A stretch of 64,000 nucleotides of DNA from Desulfonatronospira thiodismutans ASO3-1 (GTDB lineage: Bacteria > Desulfobacterota > Desulfovibrionia > Desulfovibrionales > Desulfonatronovibrionaceae): the NCBI RefSeq assembly GCF_000174435.1, contig NZ_ACJN02000003.1, positions 326,263 through 390,262 on the forward strand, given 5' to 3'. Positions 1-9,196 of the stretch are shown here, in pieces; positions within the stretch are counted from its first letter, which is position 1, and every line of letters starts with the position of its first letter. The position numbers were made by a program, and so were the translations under genes. Under the pieces are notes generated by a model. That model did no database searches. It saw nothing but the letters and a program-made list of their open reading frames with translations, and was not told the DNA's origin.

Positions 1-2
1 AA

Positions 3-584
3 CTGGGCGGTCCCATTCACACCAAGGGTATGATGATCATCAAGGGCTACCTGCAGAACCTTTTCGCCCAGGAAAAGCCCCTGGTACTTTCCGGGAGCCT
101 GTGCTTCGAGCAGAACTACGCCCAGATAGACGGAGACTCGGCCTCCGGGGCGGAACTGGCCGCCCTGCTCTCAGCCCTGTCCAACATACCCATCAACCTG
201 TCATACGCTTTTACCGGGGCCATCAGCCAGTCCGGGGCCGTCATGGCGGTGGGCGAGGTCACCCGCAAGATCGAGGGGTATTTCGAGCTTTGCAGGCGAA
301 AGGGCCTTACCGGCGGGCAGGGGGTGATCATCCCCAGGGACAACCTGACCCATCTGATGCTCAGCAGGGAAGTCATTCAGGCGGTAAAGGACAATATGTT
401 CCAGGTATACGCAGTCACCTGCATAGAAGAAGCCATGGAAATCCTCACCGGGACCAGGGCCGGGAAAAAACTGGCCGACGGAAAATACTCCCCCGGTTCC
501 ATATACCGCCTGGCTGACGAACGCCTGCAGCACCTGGCCCACCTGGCCGACAAGCAGGTGCCGGGGAAGAGGAAGAAGAAATAA
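3..584 (+). CDS. Lon-like ATP-dependent protease, C-terminal fragment
   Basis: The reading frame is open from the window edge, so only the proteolytic C-terminus is present, about 193 residues. It shows the Lon serine-protease fold: GGPIHTKG at the start, the catalytic serine in the GDSAS segment (Ser codon near 138) and the catalytic lysine expected in the following VTRKIEG segment. This matches the LonB-like branch (COG1067) better than classical LonA, because the domain ends in a Lys-rich tail after EAMEILTG. The protein would degrade misfolded or regulatory proteins in the cytoplasm, with the AAA+ part encoded upstream of the window. The stop lies 3 bp from the convergent pump gene. The protease-domain assignment is firm; LonA versus LonB is less certain. 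Confidence 0.88.
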   Translation: MGGPIHTKGMMIIKGYLQNLFAQEKPLVLSGSLCFEQNYAQIDGDSASGAELAALLSALSNIPINLSYAFTGAISQSGAVMAVGEVTRKIEGYFELCRRKGLTGGQGVIIPRDNLTHLMLSREVIQAVKDNMFQVYAVTCIEEAMEILTGTRAGKKLADGKYSPGSIYRLADERLQHLAHLADKQVPGKRKKK

Positions 585-587
585 ACC

Positions 588-3500
588 TTACGTATTTCCT
601 TCCGGCGTCTTTATCCCGAAAAAAAGAGCATAAAGGACCGGGGCCACCAGGAGAGTGAGCACTGAGGCGAAGGTCAGCCCGCAGATGATGGCAATGGCCA
701 TGGACAGCCAGAATATATCCAGAAGAAGCGGGGTCATGCCCATGACCGTGGACAGGGTGGCCATCATCACCGGCCTGAGCCTGCTCACCGAAGCGTTGAC
801 AAGCCCCTGGTAAGGTTCTTCACCTGAGGCCAGATTGTTGTCTATACGGTCCAGAAGGACCACCACATTCTTTATGAGCATGCCCGACAGGCTCAGGGTC
901 CCCAGAAGGGCCATGAACCCGAAGGGCTGGCTGGTGGCCAGAAGCCCCAGGGTCACTCCGATCATGGCCAGGGGCAGGACCATGGCGATTATCAGGGGCT
1001 GGCGCAGGGTATTAAAAAGAGCCACCACTGCCAGGGCCATAAAAAGAAAGCTGATGGGCACCCCGGAAAAGACCTCCTTCTGAGAATCCCTGGACTGCTC
1101 GTATTCCCCGCCCCACTGCATCCTGTAGCCCGGAGGAAGCTCTATGGCCTCGATGTCGCTTCTTATGCGCTCCATAAGAGCCTGCCCCCCTCCCTGGTCC
1201 GCTTCGCACTGGGCAGTAATGGTCTTCTGCCGGTCGCGCCTGATGATCACCCCTTCTTCCCAGCCAAGTGTGGCCGATGACACCACCTGGCCCAGGGGAG
1301 CGCCCCGGGTCTCGCCCATGGGCCGGACATCTAAGGCGAACATGTCTTCAAGGCGCTGCCTGGATTCTTCCGGGGGGCGCAGGATAATGGGCAGCATCCT
1401 GTCCCCCTCCCGGTACAGTCCAGCCTGCAGCCCGTCGAAATTGAGCTTGACCGCCCTGGCGGCGTCCTCCCGGGTCACCCCGAACCTAATCCCCCTGGAC
1501 TGGGAATAATCCAGGTCGTAGGTCTTGACCATCTGACGCCAGTCGCTTCGCACTTCCCTGGAATCGGGATCATTATACATTATGTCTTCTGCCTGCCGGG
1601 CAAGGCCTCGAAGCACCTGCGCATCAGGCCCGCTGAAGCGCACTTCCACGGAGAACTCCACAGGCGGTCCCATGGGAAATTTGCGCACTCTGGGCTGGGC
1701 ATGAGGATAATTTTCCTCCAGATACCCCCGGGCGTACTCCTTGACCTCATCAAGGTCCGAGGCCCGGTACAGATTTACGATCACCTGTCCGAAGGACGGG
1801 TTGGGCATGTGAGGTTCCATGGCCAGGTAAAACCTGGGAGCACCCTCTCCGATAAATGAAGTGACGCTTTCCACCCCTGGATGCTTGAGGATATCTTCTT
1901 CCACCTTCTGCAGGTCCTGGGAAGTGGAGTGGATGCGCGTGCCTTCGGGCAGCCAGTAGTCAAGCTTTAGCTGAGGCCTGGTTGAAGGCGGAAAAAAGGT
2001 CTTGTCCACTAAGTAAAAACCCATTACCGCCAGGACAAAAAGCAGGGCCATGCCGGCCAGCAGGCTTTTTTTCCTGCGCAGGCACAAATGCAGAAGCCTG
2101 CGGTACAGCTGATAGATCCTGCCGGCATACGGGTCGCTTGGCTCCTGTCCCTGAGCTTTGCCCCGCCTGAGAAACATGTGACACCACAAAGGGGTCAGGG
2201 TCATGGCCAGGATCCAGCTGGAAATAAGGGAAATGGCGATGACCAGAAACAGTCCCCGGGTGTATTCGCCGGTGTCGTCTGAGGCCAGGACTATGGGCAT
2301 GAAGGCGAATACCGCCACCAGCGTGGCTCCAAGCAGAGGCCATCCAGTTTCCCTGACGCTCTCCACCGCTGCCTGCAGCCTCCTGGTCCCGGTCTGGATT
2401 TTTACCAGCATGCCTTCGGTGACCACTATGGCGTTGTCCACGATCATACCCAGGGAAATGATGAGCGCCCCAAGGGAGACCCTGTCCATGTCCATACCCA
2501 GGGCCAGCATCAGGGTAAAGGTCACCAGGATGGTCAAAAGCAGGCCGCTGCCGATGATCAGCCCGCTTCTGATGCCCATGAACACCAGAAGCAGCAGAAT
2601 GACTATGGTCACGGCCTGCAGGAGATTGAGCATAAAGGTATTTATGGCCTCGGTGACCTTGTCCGCCTGAAAGGCTACAAAGTCTGTCTGCACCCCCACC
2701 GGCAGCCTGTCCTGCAGGCTTTCCAGAGCGTCCTGCACCTGCTGGCCCATGTGCACCACGTTGCCCCCGGACACGGTGGAGACGCCTATAGCCAGGGCCT
2801 TTTGCCCGTCATGGCGGATCAGTGTGGCCGGGGGATCCAGGTAGCCCCGGCGGACTTCGGCGATATCCCCGAGCTGGATCATGCTTTCCAACTCGGGGTG
2901 CCGGGCATAGCCAAGCTCCAGCTCTCTTATGTCCTGAACCGATTCAAACTGCCCGCCCAGCACAAAGCGTACCCGCTCCCTGCCCAGATCCGCTTTTCCT
3001 GCGTCAGCGGCCATGCTGCTGCTTTCCAGAAACCCCATGACCTGGTTCATGGACAGGTCCAGTTCAGCCAGTCGGGCCCGGGAAATATCCACAAAAACCG
3101 TTTCCTGCTGCTGTCCCCAGATCTCCACCCTGGCCACTTCATCAGCCAGAAGCAGTTCTTTCTGGATCATCTCGGCATAGTCCAGAAGCTCACTGTAGGA
3201 ATAGTCCTCTCCGGTGAGGGCGATGAGCACTCCGTATACATCCCCGAAATCATCTATTATTTCAGGTTCGCCAGCTCCCGGTGGAAGATCGGGCCGGATG
3301 TCGGCTATCCTGTGCCTGAGACGGTCCCAGTGCTGGGGGACTTCATCAGCAGGGATATCCTCTTTGAGATGCACGTGGGCAATGGACACTCCCGGGCGGG
3401 ATTCGGTCTGGACATAATCCAGCTGGTCCAGGCGCATAACCGCCTTTTCCACATGATCCGAGACCTCGTTTTCCACCTCTGTGGGAGAAGCTCCAGGATA

Positions 3501-3653
3501 GGGGGTGATTATCACCGCGGTTTTGATGGTGAATTCGGGGTCTTCCAGCTTGCCCATGCTGAAATAGGCAATGACTCCGGCAATGCTCAAGACCAGGGTG
3601 AGGAATAGAAAAAAGCTTTTCTTTGTGATGGCCAGTTCTGCAATATTCATCAT
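588..3653 (-). CDS. RND efflux pump, inner-membrane permease (AcrB/HAE1 family)
   Basis: At 1021 aa it has the normal length for a hydrophobe/amphiphile efflux RND pump. An N-terminal membrane helix is followed by a periplasmic porter domain, a cluster of helices near residues 335-480, a second porter domain and a second helix cluster near 850-1000. The proton-relay helix reads GMIVDNAIVV, so one of the two adjacent Asp residues of AcrB is Asn here, as in several HAE1 subgroups. It should pump organic substrates using the proton gradient, as a trimer joined to the adaptor and TolC-like proteins encoded just upstream. Two ATGs occur in tandem (3653 and 3650). It is the last gene of the three-gene operon. 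The substrate cannot be read from sequence. Confidence 0.95.
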   Translation of the reverse strand: MMNIAELAITKKSFFLFLTLVLSIAGVIAYFSMGKLEDPEFTIKTAVIITPYPGASPTEVENEVSDHVEKAVMRLDQLDYVQTESRPGVSIAHVHLKEDIPADEVPQHWDRLRHRIADIRPDLPPGAGEPEIIDDFGDVYGVLIALTGEDYSYSELLDYAEMIQKELLLADEVARVEIWGQQQETVFVDISRARLAELDLSMNQVMGFLESSSMAADAGKADLGRERVRFVLGGQFESVQDIRELELGYARHPELESMIQLGDIAEVRRGYLDPPATLIRHDGQKALAIGVSTVSGGNVVHMGQQVQDALESLQDRLPVGVQTDFVAFQADKVTEAINTFMLNLLQAVTIVILLLLVFMGIRSGLIIGSGLLLTILVTFTLMLALGMDMDRVSLGALIISLGMIVDNAIVVTEGMLVKIQTGTRRLQAAVESVRETGWPLLGATLVAVFAFMPIVLASDDTGEYTRGLFLVIAISLISSWILAMTLTPLWCHMFLRRGKAQGQEPSDPYAGRIYQLYRRLLHLCLRRKKSLLAGMALLFVLAVMGFYLVDKTFFPPSTRPQLKLDYWLPEGTRIHSTSQDLQKVEEDILKHPGVESVTSFIGEGAPRFYLAMEPHMPNPSFGQVIVNLYRASDLDEVKEYARGYLEENYPHAQPRVRKFPMGPPVEFSVEVRFSGPDAQVLRGLARQAEDIMYNDPDSREVRSDWRQMVKTYDLDYSQSRGIRFGVTREDAARAVKLNFDGLQAGLYREGDRMLPIILRPPEESRQRLEDMFALDVRPMGETRGAPLGQVVSSATLGWEEGVIIRRDRQKTITAQCEADQGGGQALMERIRSDIEAIELPPGYRMQWGGEYEQSRDSQKEVFSGVPISFLFMALAVVALFNTLRQPLIIAMVLPLAMIGVTLGLLATSQPFGFMALLGTLSLSGMLIKNVVVLLDRIDNNLASGEEPYQGLVNASVSRLRPVMMATLSTVMGMTPLLLDIFWLSMAIAIICGLTFASVLTLLVAPVLYALFFGIKTPEGNT

Positions 3654-3668
3654 AATGGCTGGCTGAGG

Positions 3669-4922
3669 TTATTCCAGAGGCCTTACTTTCTGCCCCTCCT
3701 GGATGAAATGGGCCCCGGCAGTCACCACCAGGTCCCCGGCACCAAGACCCGAGAGCACCTGCACTCCGGCGGAGGTCAACTCCCCGGTGCGCACCTGCCT
3801 GGACTGCACCCTGGAACTCCCGGAATCATACACCCATACCCGGTCTTTGCCCTGGCTGTCCGTAAAGAGTGCTGTCTCGGGTACTGTCACCAATTGGTCA
3901 CCGTCTTCATCAGGAGCTATACTTATATGCACCTGGGCGGCCATGGAAGGAAGGGCCCGGATGTTTTCGGGCATGGTGAGAATTGCTGTGGCCTTGTAGC
4001 TGAGTTCCCTGGCATCGGTAGAGACCTCTTTCAGCCTGGCCGGCAGGGGAAAGCCCGGGTATGCATCCAGGATGCAGTAAACCTCTTTGATATCATCCTT
4101 TTGAACAACCAGCTGCTCCGGCAGGCCGAACTTAACCTCCAGCCGGGTCAGATCCTGGAGGGTGGCTACTGGCTGACCAGCAGAGATATTTTCATGGTTT
4201 TCAACATGCTTTTCAGCGATATACCCGGAAAATGGAGCCCGCAGCACCGAGTCCTGCAAAGCGCTCTGGGCCTCTTCCAGGGCTGCTTCCAGGGATTCAA
4301 TCCTGGACTGCATGGCCTGGATGTCTTCGTCCCTGGCCCCAATAAGGGCCTTCTGAAGCTCCATTTCCAGGTGGCGCTTGCGGCCCCGGGCCTCTTCCAG
4401 GGCGGTTTCGGTCCGGTCCAGCTCGGCCCTGGCCACGGCCCCCTGCTCATACAGTTCTTTATGCCGGCGGTACTGCAGCTGACTCTCCCGGACCGCGGAA
4501 CCGGCGGCCCTGAGCTCCGCCTCCAGGGAAATGACGTCTTCTGTCCTGGCCCCCTCCTGCATGGCTTTGAGGTTGGATCTGGCCTCCCCCAGGCTGCCCT
4601 CGAAATTTTGCACCGCCAGCCTGAAATCCCTGGGATCAAGCCTGGCCACCACCTGGCCCTTGTGAACATAGTCTCCTGTGTCCACCTCAAGGCTCTGCAG
4701 TTCATTGGCCACCCTAAAAGACATCCGGGTTTCCCGTTGCGGCCTTAACTTACCCGGCAAAATCCGGTTTATTTCCGGGGAAGGCTTCTTGATCTGCATG
4801 AGCTTGACCGGCCTGACTACATCCTCGGGCTCATCTTCTCCAGCGGGGACACACCCTGAAAAACCGCCCATTAGCAAAACTGTCAGGGCTGTAAGCAGAT
4901 AAGGAGCAATCATTTTGGCCAT
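3669..4922 (-). CDS. RND efflux periplasmic adaptor lipoprotein (membrane fusion protein)
   Basis: This is a 417-aa adaptor linking the RND pump to the outer-membrane channel. I place the start at 4922 (MAKMIAPYLL), preceded by GGGAG about 9 nt upstream. The longer frame to 4973 has no comparable site. The N-terminus is a lipoprotein signal with lipobox GFSGC. It is followed by a biotinyl-lipoyl-like half (ETRMSFRVANELQSLEV), a long heptad-rich alpha-hairpin (roughly residues 100-220), the second lipoyl half (VLRAPFSGYIAEKHVE), and beta-barrel and membrane-proximal domains ending in GLGAGDLVVTAGAH. The gap to the pump gene is 15 bp. The family call is secure. Confidence 0.94.
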   Translation of the reverse strand: MAKMIAPYLLTALTVLLMGGFSGCVPAGEDEPEDVVRPVKLMQIKKPSPEINRILPGKLRPQRETRMSFRVANELQSLEVDTGDYVHKGQVVARLDPRDFRLAVQNFEGSLGEARSNLKAMQEGARTEDVISLEAELRAAGSAVRESQLQYRRHKELYEQGAVARAELDRTETALEEARGRKRHLEMELQKALIGARDEDIQAMQSRIESLEAALEEAQSALQDSVLRAPFSGYIAEKHVENHENISAGQPVATLQDLTRLEVKFGLPEQLVVQKDDIKEVYCILDAYPGFPLPARLKEVSTDARELSYKATAILTMPENIRALPSMAAQVHISIAPDEDGDQLVTVPETALFTDSQGKDRVWVYDSGSSRVQSRQVRTGELTSAGVQVLSGLGAGDLVVTAGAHFIQEGQKVRPLE

Positions 4923-5089
4923 TCCAAATATCTCCCGAAAAAATGTGGCTACTAAAAATTCAATGCGCACCAATGGCGCAGAAGACAGAAGTCAAATGAC
5001 CACGCCGGGATGCGTGGCAGGCAGAGAACAGAAAATCAAAGGGCTATAGTTACTGTTCACCAGGGTCCGGGGACTTTTTGCAGTTGCAT

Positions 5090-6472
5090 CTAATTGGCCC
5101 TGAGACTTATATTCTTTTCGCCCATGGCCCGGTAGATGGAAGCTACTGCCTTGAGAAAATCCGACTCTGCATTTATCAGCCTGGCCTCTGCTGCTGTGAG
5201 ATTGGCCTGGGCATCCAGCACCTGGGTGCTGGTCCCCACCTGGGCCTCGTACCTGGCCTGGGCCATGCGGTAGCTTTCCTTGGCCTCTTCCAGTCCCTGC
5301 CTGGCCACCTTGATTCTCTGACGGCTCTCCTGGATAAGCAGGTAATCGGATTTGACCTCGAAAGACACGTTTTGCAGCAGATCCTCGTACTCGGCCACCA
5401 GCTGCCTGGTCTCCTGCCTGGCCTGCTCCCGGGCGTAATATGTCCTGCCCCATTCAAAAAGGGTCCACTGCATCTGCACCCCGGCCCTCCATTCGCTCCT
5501 GTCCTCCATGGCCGAACCGCTTACCGTGGGATCATCCCCGCGACGGAAGACATCAAAGGTGGCCCCCACGTGGGGATACATGTCACTGGCGGTGATGCGC
5601 TCGTCCTGTAAGGCCATCTGAATGCTTTTATCGGCTATGAATATGTCCGGGCGGTTCTGCAGGGCCCTGTCCCTGGACTCATCCAGATCCAGGGTGAAGG
5701 GTACGAACTCCAGGCGGCCCTCATAGACCACCTCCATGTTCCGGGGCAGCCCCAGAAGCATGTTCAGCCTGGATTCCAGGGTATCCACCCGGTTCCGGGC
5801 GGAGATAAGTTCCTGCTCGGCCTCGGATACATCCACTTTGGCCTCCAGCACGTGCTGCCTGGGCACCAGTCCTACATCATAGAAAGAACGGCTCACATCA
5901 AGGTGGGAATTAAGCCTGGTCAGGGAGTCCTCGGCCACCCGGACACTCTCTCTGGCCGCCAGCAGATCCAGGAAGGAGGTCTGGATTTCCAGGACAAGCT
6001 CCAGCTCGGCCCGGCTCAGCTGGGACTTGGACTGCTCATGGGCCAGCTTGGACTTCTCGTAGGTGCTCAGCAGATTAAACCCGGTAAACAGGGGCTGGTG
6101 AATATTTATATTCAGCTCCCACCTGTCACGGCTGCCGTGCCTGGTTCTAAAAGGCTCTTGAGGATCACCCGTGGGCACCCTGCTTTCCGGTCGCTCATCC
6201 AGCCTGGTATAGCCGTAGGACGAACTCAGGCTGGGGCCGAAGGCTCCTCTGGCCGATTTTGTCCCGTATTCCCGGCCCTTGACCTGTTCCCGCACCGCCT
6301 GCAGGGACTGGTTGCGCTCCAGGCCCATCTTGACAGCGGCTTCCATGTCTAAGACAGTCGGACCTTCTGCCCGCAGGCTGCCCACAGGCACGAAAAATGT
6401 CACCGCCATCAAAAGCAGGCCTGCTTTTAAAATTTGATACACCCCTGTCTCCTTAAGTTTGTTTCCATCCAA
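5090..6472 (-). CDS. TolC-family outer-membrane efflux channel
   Basis: This 460-aa protein has an N-terminal signal peptide (hydrophobic segment LLLMAVTFFVPVGSLRAE). It has the two-repeat architecture of outer-membrane efflux proteins: long coiled-coil helices rich in Glu, Arg and Ala, with conserved turns such as TRLNSHLDVSRSFYDVG in repeat one and the EAKESYRMAQARYEAQ / STQVLDAQANLTAAEARLINAE pair in repeat two. It would form the trimeric exit duct for the adjacent adaptor and pump. It is the first gene of the operon, about 145 nt downstream of the predicted transcription start. A gap of 167 bp separates it from the adaptor gene. Confidence 0.93.
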   Translation of the reverse strand: MDGNKLKETGVYQILKAGLLLMAVTFFVPVGSLRAEGPTVLDMEAAVKMGLERNQSLQAVREQVKGREYGTKSARGAFGPSLSSSYGYTRLDERPESRVPTGDPQEPFRTRHGSRDRWELNINIHQPLFTGFNLLSTYEKSKLAHEQSKSQLSRAELELVLEIQTSFLDLLAARESVRVAEDSLTRLNSHLDVSRSFYDVGLVPRQHVLEAKVDVSEAEQELISARNRVDTLESRLNMLLGLPRNMEVVYEGRLEFVPFTLDLDESRDRALQNRPDIFIADKSIQMALQDERITASDMYPHVGATFDVFRRGDDPTVSGSAMEDRSEWRAGVQMQWTLFEWGRTYYAREQARQETRQLVAEYEDLLQNVSFEVKSDYLLIQESRQRIKVARQGLEEAKESYRMAQARYEAQVGTSTQVLDAQANLTAAEARLINAESDFLKAVASIYRAMGEKNISLRAN

Positions 6473-6621
6473 CGATTACGCCGGCATTACCCTCTGATTT
6501 TTCAGTCCGTTGACTGCCACGCTTTACAGCGTGGCTGGCTGGACTTAATATGCTCTGTCCTCTATATCTGCACATGAGCATTGCGGCAACCATTCAAAGC
6601 TGCCTGCACCCTGCTTCTTGC

Positions 6622-6649
6622 ATTAAAATGCAAAAAAAATTATTGTCAA
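6622..6649 (-). promoter_or_regulatory. sigma70-type promoter for the efflux operon, with overlapping palindrome
   Basis: Read on the minus strand there is a perfect -35 (TTGACA, 6649-6644), a 16-nt spacer and a near-perfect -10 (TTTAAT, 6627-6622). It points at tolC, leaving a leader of about 140 nt. A perfect inverted repeat, CAACT-ATA-AGTTG (6647-6659), overlaps the -35 and is a plausible operator, although no regulator gene is nearby. The leader also holds a strong hairpin (GCCACGC/GCGTGGC, 6516-6535). Confidence 0.5.
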
Positions 6650-6693
6650 CTATAAGTTGCTACTGAAAAAAGCCCTGTGCCTTCATTTCATGT

Positions 6694-6770
6694 GCGCCTG
6701 TAGCTCAGCCGGATAGAGCACTGGACTTCGAATCCAGGTGCCGCAGGTTCGAATCCTGCCGGGCGCACCA
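6694..6770 (+). tRNA. tRNA-Arg (anticodon TCG)
   Basis: A complete cloverleaf can be drawn. Acceptor GCGCCTG pairs with CGGGCGC (one G-T pair). The D-stem is GCTC/GAGC and the anticodon stem CTGGA/TCCAG with loop CTTCGAA, so the anticodon is TCG (reads CGA, Arg). The T-arm is GCAGG-TTCGAAT-CCTGC. Discriminator A and an encoded CCA finish at 6770. The stop codon of the convergent ketosynthase gene begins at the very next base, 6771. Confidence 0.96.
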
Positions 6771-7982
6771 TTAATTCCAGGATTGGCCCTTCCCGAGCAC
6801 CAGTACAGCGTTGCTGCCTCCGAAAGCCAGAGACTGCGATATGGCCAGGTTACCTTCAACAGTGATCCGCTCGCTCACTGGAGAAGATGCAGACTCCGGG
6901 TCGGCTGAGCTAAAACCGGCACTGCCCGGAACACGTCCAAGATTCAGGCACCCCAGGGTGAGTACAGCCTCTATCCCCCCGGCGGCCCCTAAAGTATGCC
7001 CGGTGTACCCTTTGGTGGATAAAAAAGGGATATTCGGCAGAACCCGAGCAAGAACCATGTCTTCCACCCTGTCGTTGTCTTTCGTACCGGTTCCGTGGGC
7101 ATTGACAAAGGCGATCTGAGATAAATCCGCCTCACTCAGCCGCAGAGCCTGAGTCAGAGCCCTGAACAATCCTGCTCCTTCCGGGTGAGGTGCGGTCAAG
7201 TGGTGCGCATCACAGGCTGAACCATAACCCAGAATATGCCCGGAGACATTTTTTGTATCCAGTTTTCTCAGTAAGGGCGATTCCAGGATCATGATCCCTG
7301 CCCCTTCCCCCAGGTTCAGGCCGTTGCGGGAAATGTCAAAGGGACGGCAGGGCGAAACGTCCATAATCTTCAAAGAAGCGAAGCCGTTGTAGGTAACCCG
7401 GCAGAGCTCGTCAGTTCCTCCGGTTATTACCAGATCACAGACCCCTCCCTGGATCCAACCGGCGGCAACGCCAATTGCATCGGTCCCCGATGAACATGCG
7501 TTGACCACGGTCTGACACGGACCATCCAGGCCGAATTTTTCGGCAATAACCGAGGCCGGATTGTTTTTCAGATACCTGCACACCGGTTTTGGATCAGGCT
7601 GATTGCCGGCTAGGTATTCACGGTAATAATCCTCGTTGTTCAACGTGCTTCCAACAGTGGTACCAATGCACACTCCTACCTTCAGCCTGCCAAGGTCTCT
7701 TGCCTCCCACCCGGCATGGGTCAACGCCTCATCTACCGCACTCAGGGCATAAAGAACAGTCAGCGTATGCCTGTTTTCACTGCTGGAATTGCCTTGACCA
7801 AAAAGCTCACGGGGAACTTCAAACACAGGATAAATGTTTAAATGGTCAGTATGAAACCTGCCAGGTTTTGCAGGAGCTATGTCCCGAGAAAAAATTCCGG
7901 CCAGACAACTGGGAAGGTCCCGACCTGCCGCACACAGACAGCCCATCCCTGTGACTCGCACAGAACTACCTTGTCTTGTCAC
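6771..7982 (-). CDS. 3-oxoacyl-ACP synthase (FabF-like ketosynthase)
   Basis: This 403-aa condensing enzyme would extend an ACP-bound chain by two carbons with malonyl-ACP. The full catalytic set is visible: Cys163 in NACSSGTDAIG, His296 in NAHGTGT and His329 in GYTGHTLGAAGG. The start codon is GTG (7982) and overlaps the TGA of the upstream ACP gene as GTGA, so the two are translationally coupled. It is the last gene of the biosynthetic run, and its stop abuts the tRNA-Arg gene on the other strand. In aryl polyene clusters a FabF-type KS of this kind works in elongation or priming. Which step it performs here is not determinable. Confidence 0.93.
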   Translation of the reverse strand: MTRQGSSVRVTGMGCLCAAGRDLPSCLAGIFSRDIAPAKPGRFHTDHLNIYPVFEVPRELFGQGNSSSENRHTLTVLYALSAVDEALTHAGWEARDLGRLKVGVCIGTTVGSTLNNEDYYREYLAGNQPDPKPVCRYLKNNPASVIAEKFGLDGPCQTVVNACSSGTDAIGVAAGWIQGGVCDLVITGGTDELCRVTYNGFASLKIMDVSPCRPFDISRNGLNLGEGAGIMILESPLLRKLDTKNVSGHILGYGSACDAHHLTAPHPEGAGLFRALTQALRLSEADLSQIAFVNAHGTGTKDNDRVEDMVLARVLPNIPFLSTKGYTGHTLGAAGGIEAVLTLGCLNLGRVPGSAGFSSADPESASSPVSERITVEGNLAISQSLAFGGSNAVLVLGKGQSWN

Positions 7983-8233
7983 TGTTGTTTACGCTCCTGA
8001 ATAAAAGCGCTCAAGGCGTTGATGGATTGGAAAGCTGTTTGTCCCTCCTCCATATCCTTAATCTCCACCCCGAAATGTTTTTGAACAATCACTACCAATT
8101 CCACCGCATCCAGGGAATCCAACCCCAGACCGTCACCGAACATAGGAGCATCATCCTGGATATCCTCAGGGTGAATATCCTCCAGATTCAGCTCCCGTAT
8201 CAAAGTCTGCTTCAATTTCTGCTTAAACTCCAT
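7979..8233 (-). CDS. Acyl carrier protein
   Basis: From the preferred ATG at 8233 (AGGA upstream) this is an 84-aa carrier protein. The phosphopantetheine attachment serine is Ser40 in GLGLDSLDAVEL. It follows an acidic helix I and is followed by the VVIVQKHFGVEI helix typical of ACPs. An in-frame extension to 8278 adds 15 residues without a better ribosome site. It would hold the growing polyene chain as a thioester. It sits between the LpxL-like acyltransferase gene and the terminal ketosynthase gene; a second ACP gene lies at 24725. The ACP call is firm. Confidence 0.92.
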   Translation of the reverse strand: MEFKQKLKQTLIRELNLEDIHPEDIQDDAPMFGDGLGLDSLDAVELVVIVQKHFGVEIKDMEEGQTAFQSINALSAFIQERKQQ

Positions 8234-8287
8234 ACTGTTGTCCTGAACTGGTTGAGAAGTTTGGTGTTTGTTGAACACACCTGTCCG

Positions 8288-9196
8288 TCATTTCTGCCAT
8301 ATATCATGAAAATTGTAGAACTGATAAGGATTGTTGCGTACATACTCCTCAAGATACTGCACAAACTGAAGCACATAGGGCCGCAAGCTGTCCAGATGCC
8401 TGTCCTCTGCCGGCTTTACATGGATAACTCCGGCCAGTTCCAGGGCGTATGACCTGGGCCCTGTTTTGCGGGAAAACAGAACTGCAATGGGAGCCCCAGT
8501 GGCTGCAGCAATTTTGTAGGCCCCCACCGGAAATATGGCCTCCTGCCCAAGAAAAGGAACCCTTAGCCTATTGCGGTCATTGCCAAAGACTCGGTCCCCC
8601 ATTACGCTCACAATCTCACCTCGCTGCAGGGCACCAACAATCTCTACTGCACTAGCCGGAAGATTGTCCGGATCAATAATATTATAGGGTGGAGCCTCTT
8701 TTTGATGCTCATGATAATGCCGGTCTACATCGCCGGGCTCTCTTTTTATCAGCAGGTGCACTGGGCGCTGGAGCATGTGAAGACTGGACATGGAGGCCTG
8801 CCAGCAGCCTACATGGGCATTCATAAGTATCAAACCGCTTCCTTGGTCAAGCAGTTTCTGAATTTGTTCATAAGAATCAAACTGCACATCCAAGCTGTCA
8901 GGGCCGAGAATGCCCACTATAGCACGGTCCACCAACACCCTGGCAAAGGAAAGGCTCAGACGGAAACTGTCTGCAAACGCCGCAAGGCCGAATCGTTCCG
9001 GGAACCTCCTGCCCAGGTAATGCCTGGTTCTCCTGCGAAGGTCCGGCCTGAAAAGCATGTAATACCCAACCACTGGGTAAGTAAAAAAATAGGCCAGTCT
9101 CCGGCCGCCCAGCCGGATGGCTGCATAGAAAAATCTATGTTGCCACCTCGAGGCTATGCTCCGGCTGGACCAGGATCTAGCTTTCTTTTCAGTCAT
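8288..9196 (-). CDS. LpxL/HtrB-like acyltransferase with variant HX4Q motif
   Basis: At 302 aa it belongs to the lysophospholipid/lipid A late acyltransferase superfamily. The segment GLILMNAHVGCWQASM corresponds to the HX4(D/E) catalytic motif (His128), but the acidic residue is Gln133 here. A later VMGDRVF segment matches the conserved GDR block. APE clusters encode such a domain, often with a glycosyltransferase, and it is thought to place an acyl or polyene chain on a lipid head group at the inner membrane. The gene overlaps the end of the GT2 gene by 8 nt and is followed by the ACP gene. Function is inferred from family and context. Confidence 0.85.
   Translation of the reverse strand: MTEKKARSWSSRSIASRWQHRFFYAAIRLGGRRLAYFFTYPVVGYYMLFRPDLRRRTRHYLGRRFPERFGLAAFADSFRLSLSFARVLVDRAIVGILGPDSLDVQFDSYEQIQKLLDQGSGLILMNAHVGCWQASMSSLHMLQRPVHLLIKREPGDVDRHYHEHQKEAPPYNIIDPDNLPASAVEIVGALQRGEIVSVMGDRVFGNDRNRLRVPFLGQEAIFPVGAYKIAAATGAPIAVLFSRKTGPRSYALELAGVIHVKPAEDRHLDSLRPYVLQFVQYLEEYVRNNPYQFYNFHDIWQK

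Noticed and set aside
2751-3608. Long plus-strand frame (285 aa) over the RND pump gene
   Set aside because: It lies opposite a strongly conserved gene with normal codon pattern; GC-rich DNA commonly gives such shadows.
3708-4748. 346-aa plus-strand frame over the adaptor gene
   Set aside because: Opposite strand of a recognised adaptor; no ribosome site or family features.
6504-6540. Hairpin GCCACGC/GCGTGGC as a terminator
   Set aside because: It is not followed by a run of T on either strand; it more likely is a leader structure of the efflux mRNA.
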